Shown one piece after another: positions 1-8,906 of a stretch of 46,229 nucleotides of DNA. The DNA lies in NCBI GenBank assembly GCA_009841605.1, contig VXLM01000042.1, positions 1 to 46,229 of the forward strand. The letters run 5' to 3'. The notes under the pieces were generated by a model that was not told the DNA's origin, ran no database searches, and worked only from the letters and a program-made list of their open reading frames with translations. The DNA comes from Dehalococcoidia bacterium (lineage in GTDB: Bacteria > Chloroflexota > Dehalococcoidia > Lucifugimonadales > VXLM01). The position numbers and the translations under genes are program-made. Each line of letters opens with the position of its first letter. The stretch's first letter is position 1.

Positions 1-270
1 ATCATGAACGTTTCGTCTGTGGTGAAACGAGGGGGGTACGTCTGTTACGTGGTAGGAAATCGAACGGTCAAGGGTATTGAGATACCGACCGCGGAGACGA
101 CTGCGGCATTCTTCGAGATGAACGGGTTCACACATGTCGACACGTTCCAGAGAAACATACCCAATAAGAGAATGCCGTCGATGAACTCGCCGTCTAACGT
201 GCCGGGAGAACTCGGCAACACCATGAAGACTGAACAAATCGTGATTTGCCGGAAAACCATGCCGCTATGA
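1..270 (+). CDS. C-terminal end of a type II DNA methyltransferase (5' end outside window)
   Basis: Only about the last 89 codons are present and the frame is open to the left edge, so the catalytic motifs lie outside the window. The visible part has the conserved tail of restriction-linked DNA methyltransferases: a strand ending in YVVGNRTVKG, then IPT, an FxxxxGF stretch, and a terminal block with IPNKRMP, NSPSN and an ETTAAF-like helix. The stop codon overlaps the start of the next gene in an ATGA junction, and that gene encodes an MvaI/BcnI-type endonuclease. The context therefore makes this the protective methylase of a type II restriction-modification pair. Whether it makes N4-methylcytosine or another mark cannot be read from this fragment. 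The first in-window ATG (base 4) is probably internal. Confidence 0.75.
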   Translation: MMNVSSVVKRGGYVCYVVGNRTVKGIEIPTAETTAAFFEMNGFTHVDTFQRNIPNKRMPSMNSPSNVPGELGNTMKTEQIVICRKTMPL

Positions 271-971
271 GACTGTCAGAACTCAAGTCTCGGCTGTTAA
301 CCATTAGGGACGAAGGCTTCGTGCAAACTCGTCGGAAGGGACCGACGGGTATCGGCTACACACTTGAGTCCCTACTAGAGTTGACGGAGAACAATCTGCC
401 CATACCGGACATTGGAGGACGGGTAGAAGTCAAAGCAACGCGGAGCAACACAAACAACCTAATCACCCTGTTCACGTTCAACCGCGGTGTTTGGGTACAC
501 AGACCGAAGGAAATAGTCAGCCGTTGGGGATACTGGGACGCCGAAAAGGGGCGTCAGGCTCTTTACACTACTGTGTCTGCCCAAGAGCCAAATCGGCTCG
601 GCTTGCAGTTATCGATATCGAATGATGCGACATCGCTATCGTTGAACCATGTACCGAGCAGTTCCCTATTGGCGACGTGGGACATGTACTACATCGTGGG
701 CAAATTCGTCTCAAAGTTTAGCCGTATGTTGTTCGTCCATGCCGACACACGAAGGGGCGACGGGCTTGAGGAATTCTACTACACTCGAGCGAACCTGCTC
801 TCTGAACCAAGTTCCTTGACCTTCAGGGATGGCTTCAATAGCGGCATTGTCACGATCGATGTGAGGATGTATCTGAAACCCAACGGCCAGGTGAGGAATC
901 ACGGCACGGGGTTCCGCGTACAAGAACACAGCCTGCCAGATCTCTTCGATAAGTCCATTAGCATCCTTTAG
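267..971 (+). CDS. MvaI/BcnI family type II restriction endonuclease
   Basis: Predicted type II endonuclease of 234 residues. The N-terminal third carries the family signature: RRKGPTGIGYTLE (about residues 22-34), ENN (41-43) and PDIGGRVEVK (47-56). The last gives the metal-binding PD-(D/E)xK site with D48, E54 and K56, followed by TLFTF. Known relatives MvaI and BcnI act as monomers on CCWGG and CCSGG; the exact site here cannot be deduced. An ATG at 246 is in frame, but the ATG at 267 is preferred because it overlaps the methylase stop (ATGA), implying translational coupling and methylase-first expression. The catalytic residues look intact, so an active enzyme is expected. Confidence 0.88.
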   Translation: MRLSELKSRLLTIRDEGFVQTRRKGPTGIGYTLESLLELTENNLPIPDIGGRVEVKATRSNTNNLITLFTFNRGVWVHRPKEIVSRWGYWDAEKGRQALYTTVSAQEPNRLGLQLSISNDATSLSLNHVPSSSLLATWDMYYIVGKFVSKFSRMLFVHADTRRGDGLEEFYYTRANLLSEPSSLTFRDGFNSGIVTIDVRMYLKPNGQVRNHGTGFRVQEHSLPDLFDKSISIL

Positions 972-1005
972 GACAGAGACACCCCAGCAGCTTGTAGCGC
1001 AGGTG

Positions 1006-1506
1006 TCATCTGGCGTTCCATATCTCCCTCGTCCAGTCGCCGTCCTGGATGACGCTGAACGAGGCGCTGTCAATGTCTATGGAGAATAGGTGAAACTCCG
1101 GCTCTTCCGGCCGCCAACCAATCCTCTCATTGACCGCATCTGCGAAGCGCCCGCGCATATCGGGATCGTGAATGTCGACCGCGCGTCCGTATACTTTGAA
1201 CTCGCCCTCGCTGCCGTCGGGCTTGGAGACGACGCTGTGGACGGTGCAGCGCGGGTCGCGCAGCAAGTCCAGCGCCTTGCGTGACTGCCACATCATGCCC
1301 AAGTACAGATGGCCGTCCGTGATGTACGCCTCGACTGGACTGATGCGCGGCCACCCATTCTTGCGGAGAGTACCCAGCAAGACCAGGCCTGCGCGTTCAA
1401 ATCGCTCTTCGCCGAGCTTTGCAAGTCTGGGCGAGCGTAGTCGGAACTCTTCCCAGATCACGGGCCAATGCACTCGGAGGATGAGTTTGCAGGTGCGCGG
1501 AAGCAA
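1006..1506 (-). CDS. Pyridoxamine 5'-phosphate oxidase-fold (FMN/F420-binding split barrel) protein
   Basis: A small split-barrel protein of the PPOX superfamily. The pattern is visible as an N-terminal LAKLGEERFERAGLVLLGTL segment, then GWPRISPVEAYITDGHLYLG, then KALDLLRDPRC, a typical strand-turn-strand arrangement that binds FMN, F420 or haem in relatives. The substrate is unknown. The start is uncertain: the longest frame begins with TTG at 1506, and a GTG at 1461 gives a start closer to the WEEF beginning usual in relatives. It is convergent with the restriction gene and separated from it by only about 35 bases. A REP-like repeat sits just upstream at 1545-1570. Confidence 0.8.
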   Translation of the reverse strand: MLPRTCKLILRVHWPVIWEEFRLRSPRLAKLGEERFERAGLVLLGTLRKNGWPRISPVEAYITDGHLYLGMMWQSRKALDLLRDPRCTVHSVVSKPDGSEGEFKVYGRAVDIHDPDMRGRFADAVNERIGWRPEEPEFHLFSIDIDSASFSVIQDGDWTREIWNAR

Positions 1507-1544
1507 CTAGTGGACAATGAGGACGACCACATTAGGTAGTGGAA

Positions 1545-1570
1545 CCCTTCGACAAGCTCAGGGTGAACGG
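1545..1570. repeat. REP-like interspersed repeat, family A
   Basis: Carries CCCTTCGACAAGCTCAGGG followed by TGAACGG. Nearly the same unit recurs at 43675-43700, and diverged copies lie at 38957-38996 and 39007-39057. It sits between the PPOX gene and the ABC ATPase gene. Confidence 0.75.
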
Positions 1571-1589
1571 ATCCTTATTTGTTGCCGCC

Positions 1590-2348
1590 TCAGATGATCT
1601 GTGAGAGGAAGAGCTTGGTCCGGTCCTGCTTGGGGTTGTTGAAGATGTCGTGGGGGGTGCCCTCTTCGACGATGACGCCCTCGTCGAACATGATCATGCG
1701 GTTGGATACCTCGCGGGCGAACCCCATCTCGTGGGTGACTACGATCATGGTCATGCCGGAGTCCGCGAGCTCACGCATGGCGTCGAGCACCTCTTTGATC
1801 ATCTCCGGGTCGAGTGCGGAGGTGGGCTCGTCGAAGAGCATGATCTTCGGCTGCATGGCCAGCGCCCGGGCGATGGCAACGCGCTGCTGCTGACCGCCCG
1901 ACAGCTCGCCGGGGAACTTTCCCGCCTGTTCGGGGATGCCCACACGGTCGAGCAGGCCCATCGCTACTTCCTGCGCCTGGTCCTTCGGCCACTTGCGGAC
2001 TTTGATCGGGGCCAGCGAGATGTTGTCCATTACGGTGAGGTGGGGGAAGAGATTGAACGACTGGAACACCATCCCGACCTCGCTCCGGATCGCCTCGATA
2101 TTCCGAACGTCGTTGCTAAGCTCGATGCCGTCCACGATGATGTCGCCGCGCTGGTGCTCCTCCAACCGGTTGATGGTGCGGATGAAGGTCGACTTCCCCG
2201 ACCCTGACGGGCCAAAGACGACCACGACCTCGCCCCTGTTGATAGTGGTGGACACGCCCTTGAGCGCGTGGAACGCCCCGAACCACTTGTGCACGTCTCG
2301 ACAGACGATCATTTCCTCGGTCGTCGCGGTCTCTTCACTGGCAGTCAC
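1590..2348 (-). CDS. aapP: Polar amino acid ABC importer, ATP-binding subunit (AapP/GlnQ type)
   Basis: ATPase of a polar amino acid importer, on the cytoplasmic face. All nucleotide-binding motifs are present: Walker A GPSGSGKS (46-53), Q-loop Q96, signature LSGGQQQ (149-155), Walker B IMLFDEP (169-175) and switch histidine H206. GlnQ-type hallmarks such as [16 protein letters not shown] and [10 protein letters not shown] match the PAAT (HAAT) subfamily. The 252-residue length is normal. The start is a GTG with a GGAGGG Shine-Dalgarno six bases upstream. It is the last gene of a minus-strand operon behind two permeases, separated from the second permease by 45 bases. Exact substrate range (general L-amino acid versus glutamine or glutamate) is inferred from the permeases. 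Confidence 0.93.
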   Translation of the reverse strand: MTASEETATTEEMIVCRDVHKWFGAFHALKGVSTTINRGEVVVVFGPSGSGKSTFIRTINRLEEHQRGDIIVDGIELSNDVRNIEAIRSEVGMVFQSFNLFPHLTVMDNISLAPIKVRKWPKDQAQEVAMGLLDRVGIPEQAGKFPGELSGGQQQRVAIARALAMQPKIMLFDEPTSALDPEMIKEVLDAMRELADSGMTMIVVTHEMGFAREVSNRMIMFDEGVIVEEGTPHDIFNNPKQDRTKLFLSQII

Positions 2349-2393
2349 AGGTCCCTCCGTGGTGTTGGGTTGTCTTCAGTCACGCGCGTACAC

Positions 2394-3644
2394 CTATCGC
2401 GCGCCCACACGCAGGTGGTCCTCCACGCGCCTGCTCACATACGACATGCCGTACGTGAATATCCAGAAAACGATGGCGAGGAAGATGAACAGCTCCCTCG
2501 CGCTGGGGAGATACTCCGGGTTGCCCTGGATGAACGCGCGGCCGATCTCGACGACATCCAACATCCCGATGATGTAGACAAGGCTCGTGTCTTTGAAGAG
2601 CGCGATGAATTGTCCCACGATGGCCGGTATCACGTTGCGGATGGCCTGCGGCAGGGAGATCAGGAACGTGATCTGCCAGCCCGACAGGCCCAGTGCTCTC
2701 GCAGCCTCGGCCTGGCCAGGGTGCAGGGCTTGAAGGCCTCCGCGAATGTTCTCCGCCATGTATGCGGAACTGAACAGCGTGATGACGACGGCGGCGCGGA
2801 AGAGGGAGTTCTGCGGGAAGTCCTCCGGGAAGGCGAGCGGCACGAGCACCTGAGACATGAACAGCAAGGTGATGAGCGGGACACCGCGGAATATCTCGAT
2901 GAACACCACGCACAGCAGCTTGACCACAGGGAGTTGGCTCCGTCTGCCCAGAGCAAGGGCGATGCCGATTGGGAGGCTGAGCACGATTCCGGCGACCGCC
3001 AGCAGAATGTTCAGCATCAGGCCGCCCCAGTGGATGACCGACACCGGCTGCATCCCCGGAAGGCCCTCCATTCCTCGGAGCAGGAACAGGGTCAGCAGGA
3101 AGAAGATGACGCCCAGAATCGCAATGTGACGCACCTGGTTCAGTGGCGTGTAGCGAGTCAGCGCGAGACCGGCAAACATCGCCGGAATGTTCGCAAGGAG
3201 CAGGATACGCACGTCCATCCCCATGCGATCAAAGCTGTAGGGTATGAACGCCAGCGCCGCCGCCACGACTGCGACGGTGATCGCGACCCTCTTGGCGGTC
3301 CCGCCGCCCGCGACTCCCCACGCCATGCCTAATATGATCGTGGCGAAGAGCAGGCCGATCTGGGGCCTCCAGAAGCAGTTCTGACCGGGACACGCCGACT
3401 CGGTGTTGTACTGGCCTATGATGAACTGGCCGCCGAGAGTCCCAATTACCCGCCATTCGGCATCGCCGAAGACCCAGGTCAAGCCGAACCACAAGAACCA
3501 GACCACGACCACGACCGATATCACGGTCATCGCGGTGTTGTACCACGTGCTGAACAGGTTGGCGTGCGCCCAACCTATCGCGCCCACTTCGGTTCGGGGA
3601 GGCGCCATGACCGACGCAGTGCTGGTGTTGGCGTCGTCAGTCAT
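2394..3644 (-). CDS. aapM: General L-amino acid ABC importer permease (AapM type)
   Basis: Inner-membrane permease of 416 residues. Like AapM, it has a long N-terminal extension with several membrane segments before the HisM/GlnP-type permease core. The core carries the EAA-loop region, visible as QAEAARALGLSGWQITFLI followed by PQAIRNVIPAIVGQF (about residues 320-350), which docks on the ATPase. The ATG start lies three bases from the stop of the upstream permease, showing tight co-transcription and probable translational coupling. The N-terminal extension places it in the Aap/Bzt group rather than the short GlnP group. The order permease-permease-ATPase matches aapQ-aapM-aapP of alphaproteobacteria. 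Confidence 0.9.
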   Translation of the reverse strand: MTDDANTSTASVMAPPRTEVGAIGWAHANLFSTWYNTAMTVISVVVVVWFLWFGLTWVFGDAEWRVIGTLGGQFIIGQYNTESACPGQNCFWRPQIGLLFATIILGMAWGVAGGGTAKRVAITVAVVAAALAFIPYSFDRMGMDVRILLLANIPAMFAGLALTRYTPLNQVRHIAILGVIFFLLTLFLLRGMEGLPGMQPVSVIHWGGLMLNILLAVAGIVLSLPIGIALALGRRSQLPVVKLLCVVFIEIFRGVPLITLLFMSQVLVPLAFPEDFPQNSLFRAAVVITLFSSAYMAENIRGGLQALHPGQAEAARALGLSGWQITFLISLPQAIRNVIPAIVGQFIALFKDTSLVYIIGMLDVVEIGRAFIQGNPEYLPSARELFIFLAIVFWIFTYGMSYVSRRVEDHLRVGAR

Positions 3645-3647
3645 CGT

Positions 3648-4853
3648 CTATGCTCCGGTGATCCGAACGTAACGGTTGTATAAGTTGCCGGCCAGAGAGT
3701 ACGCAAGACTCATGGCCAGATAGGACAGCATTATGAGGACGAAAATGGACACCGCGGGCGCCGTCTGGGTCATGGTCTTGGCGACGTTGGTCAGGTCGGA
3801 GTAGCCGATAGCTCCCGCAAGGCTGCTGTTCTTGGTGAGGTTCAGGAACTGGCTGATGAGCGGCGGGATGATGACACGGAGCGCCTGCGGGAACGTGACG
3901 TGCCTCAGGGCGGCCATGTTCGAGAGCCCCAAGGCTCTGGCGGCCTCGGTCTGTCCCTTGCCGACGGACGTTATCCCGGCGCGGACTATCTCGGCGATGA
4001 ACGACGCCGTATACATGACCAGTCCGATCAGGAGTGCCAGAAGCCCTGCCGGGGCCGTGAACCCGCCCGCGACTCGCCCGAACGTTCCGTGTGGCGCCGG
4101 CTGCGAGATCACGAACGGGGACTCGCCCCCTGCGACCATGAGCGCAATCCACGTCACCGCACCTACGCCTACCACCGTTATCACGCCGTAGACGAGGGGA
4201 TACGACGCTTTGCCCGTCATGGTCTCCCTTTTCAGGAGCATTCGATGGACGAAGACGCCCGCGATCACCCCGATCAAAACCAGTCCAAGCCAGACCAGTC
4301 CCATCGAGAGGTCGGAAGGGACAGGCCAAGGAGTGGAAATGCCCGCGTTGTTCACATACAGCCTGTCGAAGAAGACGAACCCGTCGCGCTCCGGGGGCAG
4401 CGCGAGGAATATGTAGAACCAGAAGAAGAGCTGCACCAGCAGCGGAACGTTGCGGAAGAACTCCACGTAAGCCAGCGCGAGCTTGGAGACGATCCAGTTC
4501 CCCGATAGCCGCGCGACGCCGATGACGATGCCGAGCGCAGTAGCCAATATAACGCCGATAATCGAGACGACGACGGTGTTCGTCGCGGCTACGCCCAGCG
4601 CGTAGAGGAATGAGTCTGACGACTCGTAGGGGAGGAAATGGTGGCCTATGGGAGTCTGGTACTCCCTATCCAGGAAGCTGAACCCGTACGGGATGTTCCG
4701 GTCCTGTATCGCGCCCCCGATGTTCAGGAAGAACCACGCGACGAGCACGACGGCCAGGAACCCGGAGACGATCTGCGTGACCCATCGGAGGATCCGGGCG
4801 TGACGCCATACCGGTATGCCCTGATAGGTCAGTAGTCCCGTCATTTGCGCCAT
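3648..4853 (-). CDS. aapQ: General L-amino acid ABC importer permease (AapQ type)
   Basis: First gene of the importer operon, a 401-residue permease of the AapQ/BztB type. Visible features are an N-terminal membrane segment, the PPERDGF loop between early helices, and a C-terminal permease domain with its EAA loop (KGQTEAARALGLSNM and LRVIIPPLISQFLNLTKNSS). It pairs with the AapM-like protein to form the channel. The ATG at 4853 has only a modest ribosome site (AGGA). In typical loci the periplasmic binding protein gene aapJ comes just before; here the 250 bases upstream are non-coding and the next gene is an unrelated dehydrogenase, so the binding protein must be encoded elsewhere. Confidence 0.9.
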   Translation of the reverse strand: MAQMTGLLTYQGIPVWRHARILRWVTQIVSGFLAVVLVAWFFLNIGGAIQDRNIPYGFSFLDREYQTPIGHHFLPYESSDSFLYALGVAATNTVVVSIIGVILATALGIVIGVARLSGNWIVSKLALAYVEFFRNVPLLVQLFFWFYIFLALPPERDGFVFFDRLYVNNAGISTPWPVPSDLSMGLVWLGLVLIGVIAGVFVHRMLLKRETMTGKASYPLVYGVITVVGVGAVTWIALMVAGGESPFVISQPAPHGTFGRVAGGFTAPAGLLALLIGLVMYTASFIAEIVRAGITSVGKGQTEAARALGLSNMAALRHVTFPQALRVIIPPLISQFLNLTKNSSLAGAIGYSDLTNVAKTMTQTAPAVSIFVLIMLSYLAMSLAYSLAGNLYNRYVRITGA

Positions 4854-5052
4854 ACTGCCGTTCCTATCCGAAAGTCCCTCGCCCAGCCGAGATCCCTTTG
4901 TTACCTACCCAATCTCGAGACGGGCCTTCTTTAGTTTCCTATGCCCAACTGTACCATTTTCAACTGTGTTCGCATGGTAGCGATGTATTCGTGGATTGGC
5001 AAGCGTCCCGTGTCATGAGGCAAGATCGCCACCTCAAACCTCATCTTTATAA

Positions 5053-5083
5053 AAGAACCCCACCGAACTTCGATGGGGTTCTT
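5053..5083 (-). terminator. Intrinsic terminator of the molybdenum hydroxylase operon
   Basis: A perfect 10-bp stem (5053-5062 with 5074-5083) with an 11-base loop. Read on the minus strand it is followed by a T-rich run (TTCTTTTATAAAG). It begins 22 bases after the stop of the large subunit, so it should end that operon's transcript. Confidence 0.85.
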
Positions 5084-5105
5084 CCTTCACAGCGAGCTTT
5101 GCTTG

Positions 5106-7421
5106 CTAAGCGCCGTTGCTGCCGTTGCCTTCCCAGACGGTCTCCATGACGGTGTTCGGGTTCATGGGGAGCCGCGTCATGCGCACGCCGATTGCCCTGC
5201 TGAGGGCGTTCGCGATTGCCGCGGGCGGAGGCACGATGTTGACCTCGCCCACGCCCCTGACGCCGAACGGGTGACCGGGGTTGGCAACCTCGACGATGAC
5301 CGTATCGATCATCGGAAGGTCGTTGGCCACCGGCATCCGATAGTCCAGGAACGTGCTGTTCGCCATGTCGCCCTTGTCGTTCATGAAGTACTCTTCGTTC
5401 AGGCCCCAGCCGATGCCCTGGGCCGTTCCGCCCTGCATCTGCCCTTCGACGTAACTCGGATGGATGGCCTTGCCCGCGTCCTGCGCAATCGTCGCGCGGA
5501 GGAGGGAGACCTTGCCTGTCTCCGGGTCGGCCTGCAGGTCGACGATGAGGCCCGCGAAGGCCGCGCCGACGCCCGCTGGGTTGACAGAACCGCGCCCGGT
5601 GATGGCCCCTCCGGTCGCGTTCGTCTCAGCCGCCAGTTCCTTGAACGTCATCCGCAACTCGGAGTCGGTCTTCGAGCTGATGACGCCCTTCTCCATCTGG
5701 AGAGAGTCGGCGTCCACGTCCCAGATCATGGCGGCGCGCTCGATCATCTGCTGCTTGACGTCCTTGGCGGCCTCTACGGCCGCGTAGCCGGTGGCGAAGG
5801 TCGTGCGACTGCCGCCGGTGCCAAACGTGAAGCCGATGGAGTCGGTATCCACGACGGACGGGTAGAAGTCCTCCGCCGGGATGCCGAGAACTTCAGCGGC
5901 CTGCATGGAGATCGAAGCCCGCGTCCCGCCGATGTCGGGCGACCCCTCGGTCAGAGACACCGTTCCGTCGGCGTTGACTGCGAGGTTTACGGCGGACTGC
6001 AGGCCCGCGTTCATCCAGTAGCCGAAGGCGACGCCGCGTCCGACGTTCTCGCCCTCAAGCGGGGCGCTCCAGTGGGGATGATCCCTGAGCGCTTCGAGCA
6101 CCTCTACGAATCCGATGCGCGGGAAGGCCGTCCCATCCACCTTGCGTGTGCCTTCCTTGGCGGCGTTCAGCAGCCGGAACTCGATGGGATCGATGCCGAG
6201 TTTCTCGGCGATCTCGTCGACCACCGTCTCGGACGCGAATTCGGCATTCGTCGCGCCGGGCGCTCGGTAGGCCGCGGTCTTGGGCTTGTTGAGAACCACG
6301 TCGTAGGCATCGACCACTGCGTTCGGGATGTCGTACGGCGCGAAGACGCACTCCGCGCCCGCCCCGACCGGGGAGCCGGGGTAGGCTCCCGCCTCGAACG
6401 CCAGATACGCCTCGCCCGCGACGAGCTTGCCTTCCTTCGTCGCGCCCATCTTGACTTTGATGTAGGAGCCGGGAGTCGGGCCGGTGGCCTCGAACTCGTC
6501 CGCGCGGCTCATCGCCATCTTGACCGGGTGGCCCGTCTTCTTGGAAAGCACGGCCATGACCGGCTCTCCGTACGGCTCGAACTTGCCGCCGAAGCCGCCG
6601 CCGATTTCCTGAGGCGTCAGCTTGACCTGCGTCAGAGGTACGTCGAGCACTTGCGCCGTCGCGTCTCGCACGTTGAAAGGCCCCTGCGTGCTGTTCCAGA
6701 TGTGGATGCGCCCGTCGTCGCGCCAGTGGACGGTGCAGGTGTGCGGCTCGATGTAGCCCTGGTGCACCGTCGCGGTGTTGAACTCGCGCTCGACGATCAC
6801 GTCGGCTTCCTCGAAGCCCTTGTCGGGATCGCCCTTCTTGTTCTGCGAGTGGTCGGCGATGTTGCCCTTGCGGCCCGTGTTCTCACCGAACTCGGTCATC
6901 TCAAGGTCGTCGTGCAGGATCGGGGCGTCGTCGGCCATGGCCGCGACCACCTCGGAAACCGGCTCCAGTACCTCATAATCGACCTCGATCAGCTTGGCCG
7001 CTTGCTCCGCGTCGTGAGCCGACGTGGCCGCGACTGCCGCAACCGGATGGCCTCGGAAAACCACCTTCTTCCTCGCCATGATTCCATCGCGAAGGTAGAG
7101 AAGGTCGGTAGAGAGCTCGCCGAGAGTTACCTTTCGGGAGCCGTCGTCTCCGAGTGGGGTCTCCGGGAAGTCCGCGGCGGTCACAACCGCGCGAACGGAC
7201 GAGAGCGCCTCCGCCTTGCTCGTGTCTATCGACCGTATGTTGGCGTGGGCGTGCGGGCTGCGGAGAATGTATCCGTACAACATGCCCGTCGAGTGAACGT
7301 CCGCGCCGTACTTGGCTCGACCCGTTACCTTGTCCGCGCCGTCGTGTCGGATCGGGCGTGTGCCAACGACATCGTACTCGACCTGAGAAAGGACGACATT
7401 CGGTTCGTAGGTTGTAGTCAT
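5106..7421 (-). CDS. Xanthine/aldehyde dehydrogenase-type molybdopterin-binding large subunit (CoxL family)
   Basis: Catalytic subunit of a molybdenum hydroxylase, about 771 residues. An N-terminal Ald_Xan_dh domain starts near VGTRPIRHDGADKVTG, followed by the cofactor-binding domains with QGYIEPHTCTVHW, GGGFGGK, and the C-terminal GVGEVN that supplies the base-catalyst glutamate. The loop reads AYRAPGA. CO dehydrogenase form I has AYxCSFR and form II AYRGAGR, so this is a hydroxylase of organic substrates (purine, aldehyde or N-heterocycle), not a CO dehydrogenase. The true start is the ATG at 7421, eight bases after an AGGAGG lying inside the end of the 2Fe-2S gene; the longer frame to 7523 reads back into that gene. 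Substrate unknown. Confidence 0.93.
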   Translation of the reverse strand: MTTTYEPNVVLSQVEYDVVGTRPIRHDGADKVTGRAKYGADVHSTGMLYGYILRSPHAHANIRSIDTSKAEALSSVRAVVTAADFPETPLGDDGSRKVTLGELSTDLLYLRDGIMARKKVVFRGHPVAAVAATSAHDAEQAAKLIEVDYEVLEPVSEVVAAMADDAPILHDDLEMTEFGENTGRKGNIADHSQNKKGDPDKGFEEADVIVEREFNTATVHQGYIEPHTCTVHWRDDGRIHIWNSTQGPFNVRDATAQVLDVPLTQVKLTPQEIGGGFGGKFEPYGEPVMAVLSKKTGHPVKMAMSRADEFEATGPTPGSYIKVKMGATKEGKLVAGEAYLAFEAGAYPGSPVGAGAECVFAPYDIPNAVVDAYDVVLNKPKTAAYRAPGATNAEFASETVVDEIAEKLGIDPIEFRLLNAAKEGTRKVDGTAFPRIGFVEVLEALRDHPHWSAPLEGENVGRGVAFGYWMNAGLQSAVNLAVNADGTVSLTEGSPDIGGTRASISMQAAEVLGIPAEDFYPSVVDTDSIGFTFGTGGSRTTFATGYAAVEAAKDVKQQMIERAAMIWDVDADSLQMEKGVISSKTDSELRMTFKELAAETNATGGAITGRGSVNPAGVGAAFAGLIVDLQADPETGKVSLLRATIAQDAGKAIHPSYVEGQMQGGTAQGIGWGLNEEYFMNDKGDMANSTFLDYRMPVANDLPMIDTVIVEVANPGHPFGVRGVGEVNIVPPPAAIANALSRAIGVRMTRLPMNPNTVMETVWEGNGSNGA

Positions 7422-7423
7422 GT

Positions 7424-7909
7424 CTACGCCTCCTGTGCTTGCATCCTCTCCGCCGCGTCCATGACGGCCCGCACGATCTTGTCGTAGCCGGTGCATCGGC
7501 AGAGATTGTTTGCGAGCCACCACCGGATCTCATGCTCGGTGGGGTTCGGGTTCTGTTCGAGCAGCGCCTTGGATGAAACGAGGAACCCGGGGGTGCATAT
7601 GCCGCACTGGAGCGCGGCGTTCTCGAGGAACGAGACCTGCAGCGGGTGCAGGCCTTCCGGCGTGGCCATGCCCTCGATCGTGTCGATGCACGCTCCGTCG
7701 GCCTCGACTCCGAGTACGAGACAGGAGCAGACGATTCGCCCGTCCATGTTCACCGTACACGAGCCGCAGTTTCCGTCGTTACAGCCTTCCTTGGCGCCGG
7801 TAAGCTGAAGGGTATCGCGCAGGACCTCGAGGAGGCTCTGGCGCGGCTCGGCGAGAAACTCCACCATCTCGCCGTTGATGGTTGTCTGAACGTATGACTT
7901 AGTGGGCAT
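7424..7909 (-). CDS. Molybdenum hydroxylase 2Fe-2S subunit (CoxS family)
   Basis: Electron-transfer small subunit of 161 residues with two 2Fe-2S clusters. The plant-ferredoxin-type cluster uses C43, C48, C51 and C63 (GCNDGNCGSC motif), and the second, buried cluster uses C102, C105, C137 and C139 (CGICTPGF and CRCTGY). All eight cysteines are present. It passes electrons from the molybdenum centre to the FAD subunit. The gene overlaps the end of the FAD subunit gene by 11 bases, and its stop is two bases before the large-subunit start, so all three subunits are translated from one message. Order FAD-FeS-Mo is the usual CoxMSL order. Confidence 0.95.
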   Translation of the reverse strand: MPTKSYVQTTINGEMVEFLAEPRQSLLEVLRDTLQLTGAKEGCNDGNCGSCTVNMDGRIVCSCLVLGVEADGACIDTIEGMATPEGLHPLQVSFLENAALQCGICTPGFLVSSKALLEQNPNPTEHEIRWWLANNLCRCTGYDKIVRAVMDAAERMQAQEA

Positions 7910-8783
7910 CTACGTGGCCTCCTCGTGCTCGGGTTACTGCGTCGTTGATGACGCGCCTGGTGATGACGTCGCACAGGTGCTTGCGGTATTCGATGGTGCC
8001 GCGCATGTCCGTGATCGGCTTGGCGGCGTCCCTGGCGATCTCACCGGCCTTGGCGATGTTCTCGTCGTTGACCTCTTTCCCGGCAAGCTCGTCGTTGATC
8101 TCGGTGACGAACAGCGGGGTCGGCGCGACGGCCGCGAGGGAGACTCGAACCGACTCGAAGCACCCGTCGTTCAGCGTCACGCCTGCGCCGACGCCGACGA
8201 CGGCGATGTCCATCTCATTCCTCGGAATGAAGCGCTGGTACCTCGCGCCGGAATTGGCGGCGGGGGCCGGGAAGTTGATGGATACCAGCAACTCACCCGG
8301 GCCGAGAACGTTCTCTCGAACTCCGGTACAAAAATCCTCTATCGCCACGCTGCGGTTGCCGTTCGGCCCTGCGATGCTGGCGGATGCTCCAAGGGCGATC
8401 ATCGCCGGTATGGTGTCCGCGCTCGGCACGGCGTTGCACAGGTTCCCACCGAAGGAGGCACGGCCCTGTATCTGCGTCCCGCCGATGATCGAGGCCGAGT
8501 CCACCGCCGCGGGGTACTGCGCGGCAACGTCGGCATCGTTGTATATCCGGTAGCAGGGCACGGCCGCTCCCATGGTCAGCCCGTCATCGGAACTCACGCT
8601 CAGTTCATTCAACTCCGGTATCATCTTGATGTCCACCACATGATCGGGATCGTGGACTCCCGTCCTCAACTGAACGATCAGGTCGGTGCCGCCCGCCAAG
8701 GGGCGTGCCCTGTCACCTCGTTCCGTGAGTAGTCCCACCGCTTCCTCGACCGTGTGGGGGCGAGCAAAATCAATCCACTTCAA
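7899..8783 (-). CDS. Molybdenum hydroxylase FAD-binding subunit (CoxM family)
   Basis: FAD subunit of 294 residues, the electron exit of the complex. The FAD-binding motifs are AGGTDLIVQLR near residues 30-40 and the second flavin loop TQIQGRASFGGNLCN with AVPSAD following. The C-terminal CO_deh_flav_C domain is visible through RYQRFIPRNEMDIAVVG. The start is an unusual TTG at 8783, supported by AGGAG nine bases upstream and by the IDFARPHTVEEAV N-terminus typical of the family; no ATG or GTG lies nearby in frame. It is the first gene of the operon, so transcription starts in the 8.8-9.0 kb gap. No XdhC or MobA-type maturation gene lies in the window. Confidence 0.93.
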   Translation of the reverse strand: MKWIDFARPHTVEEAVGLLTERGDRARPLAGGTDLIVQLRTGVHDPDHVVDIKMIPELNELSVSSDDGLTMGAAVPCYRIYNDADVAAQYPAAVDSASIIGGTQIQGRASFGGNLCNAVPSADTIPAMIALGASASIAGPNGNRSVAIEDFCTGVRENVLGPGELLVSINFPAPAANSGARYQRFIPRNEMDIAVVGVGAGVTLNDGCFESVRVSLAAVAPTPLFVTEINDELAGKEVNDENIAKAGEIARDAAKPITDMRGTIEYRKHLCDVITRRVINDAVTRARGGHVDAH

Positions 8784-8906
8784 TAGCCGACTCCTTTCCC
8801 TTGTAGCATCTCCCTACACAGATGTATTTGGTTTGGCCCCTTGCAAAGCGGCTCCCGCCCGAACGAGCAGAACCCGCGACGCACCTCCGGGCCGCGAACG
8901 CGCGTA

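Noticed and set aside
5106-7421. Aerobic CO dehydrogenase
   Set aside because: The active-site loop lacks the AYxCSFR and AYRGAGR signatures.
5073-7487. Plus-strand open frame of 804 codons
   Set aside because: It is the antisense shadow of the molybdenum hydroxylase large subunit, whose motifs are clear on the minus strand; Asp/Arg/Val-rich shadow composition.
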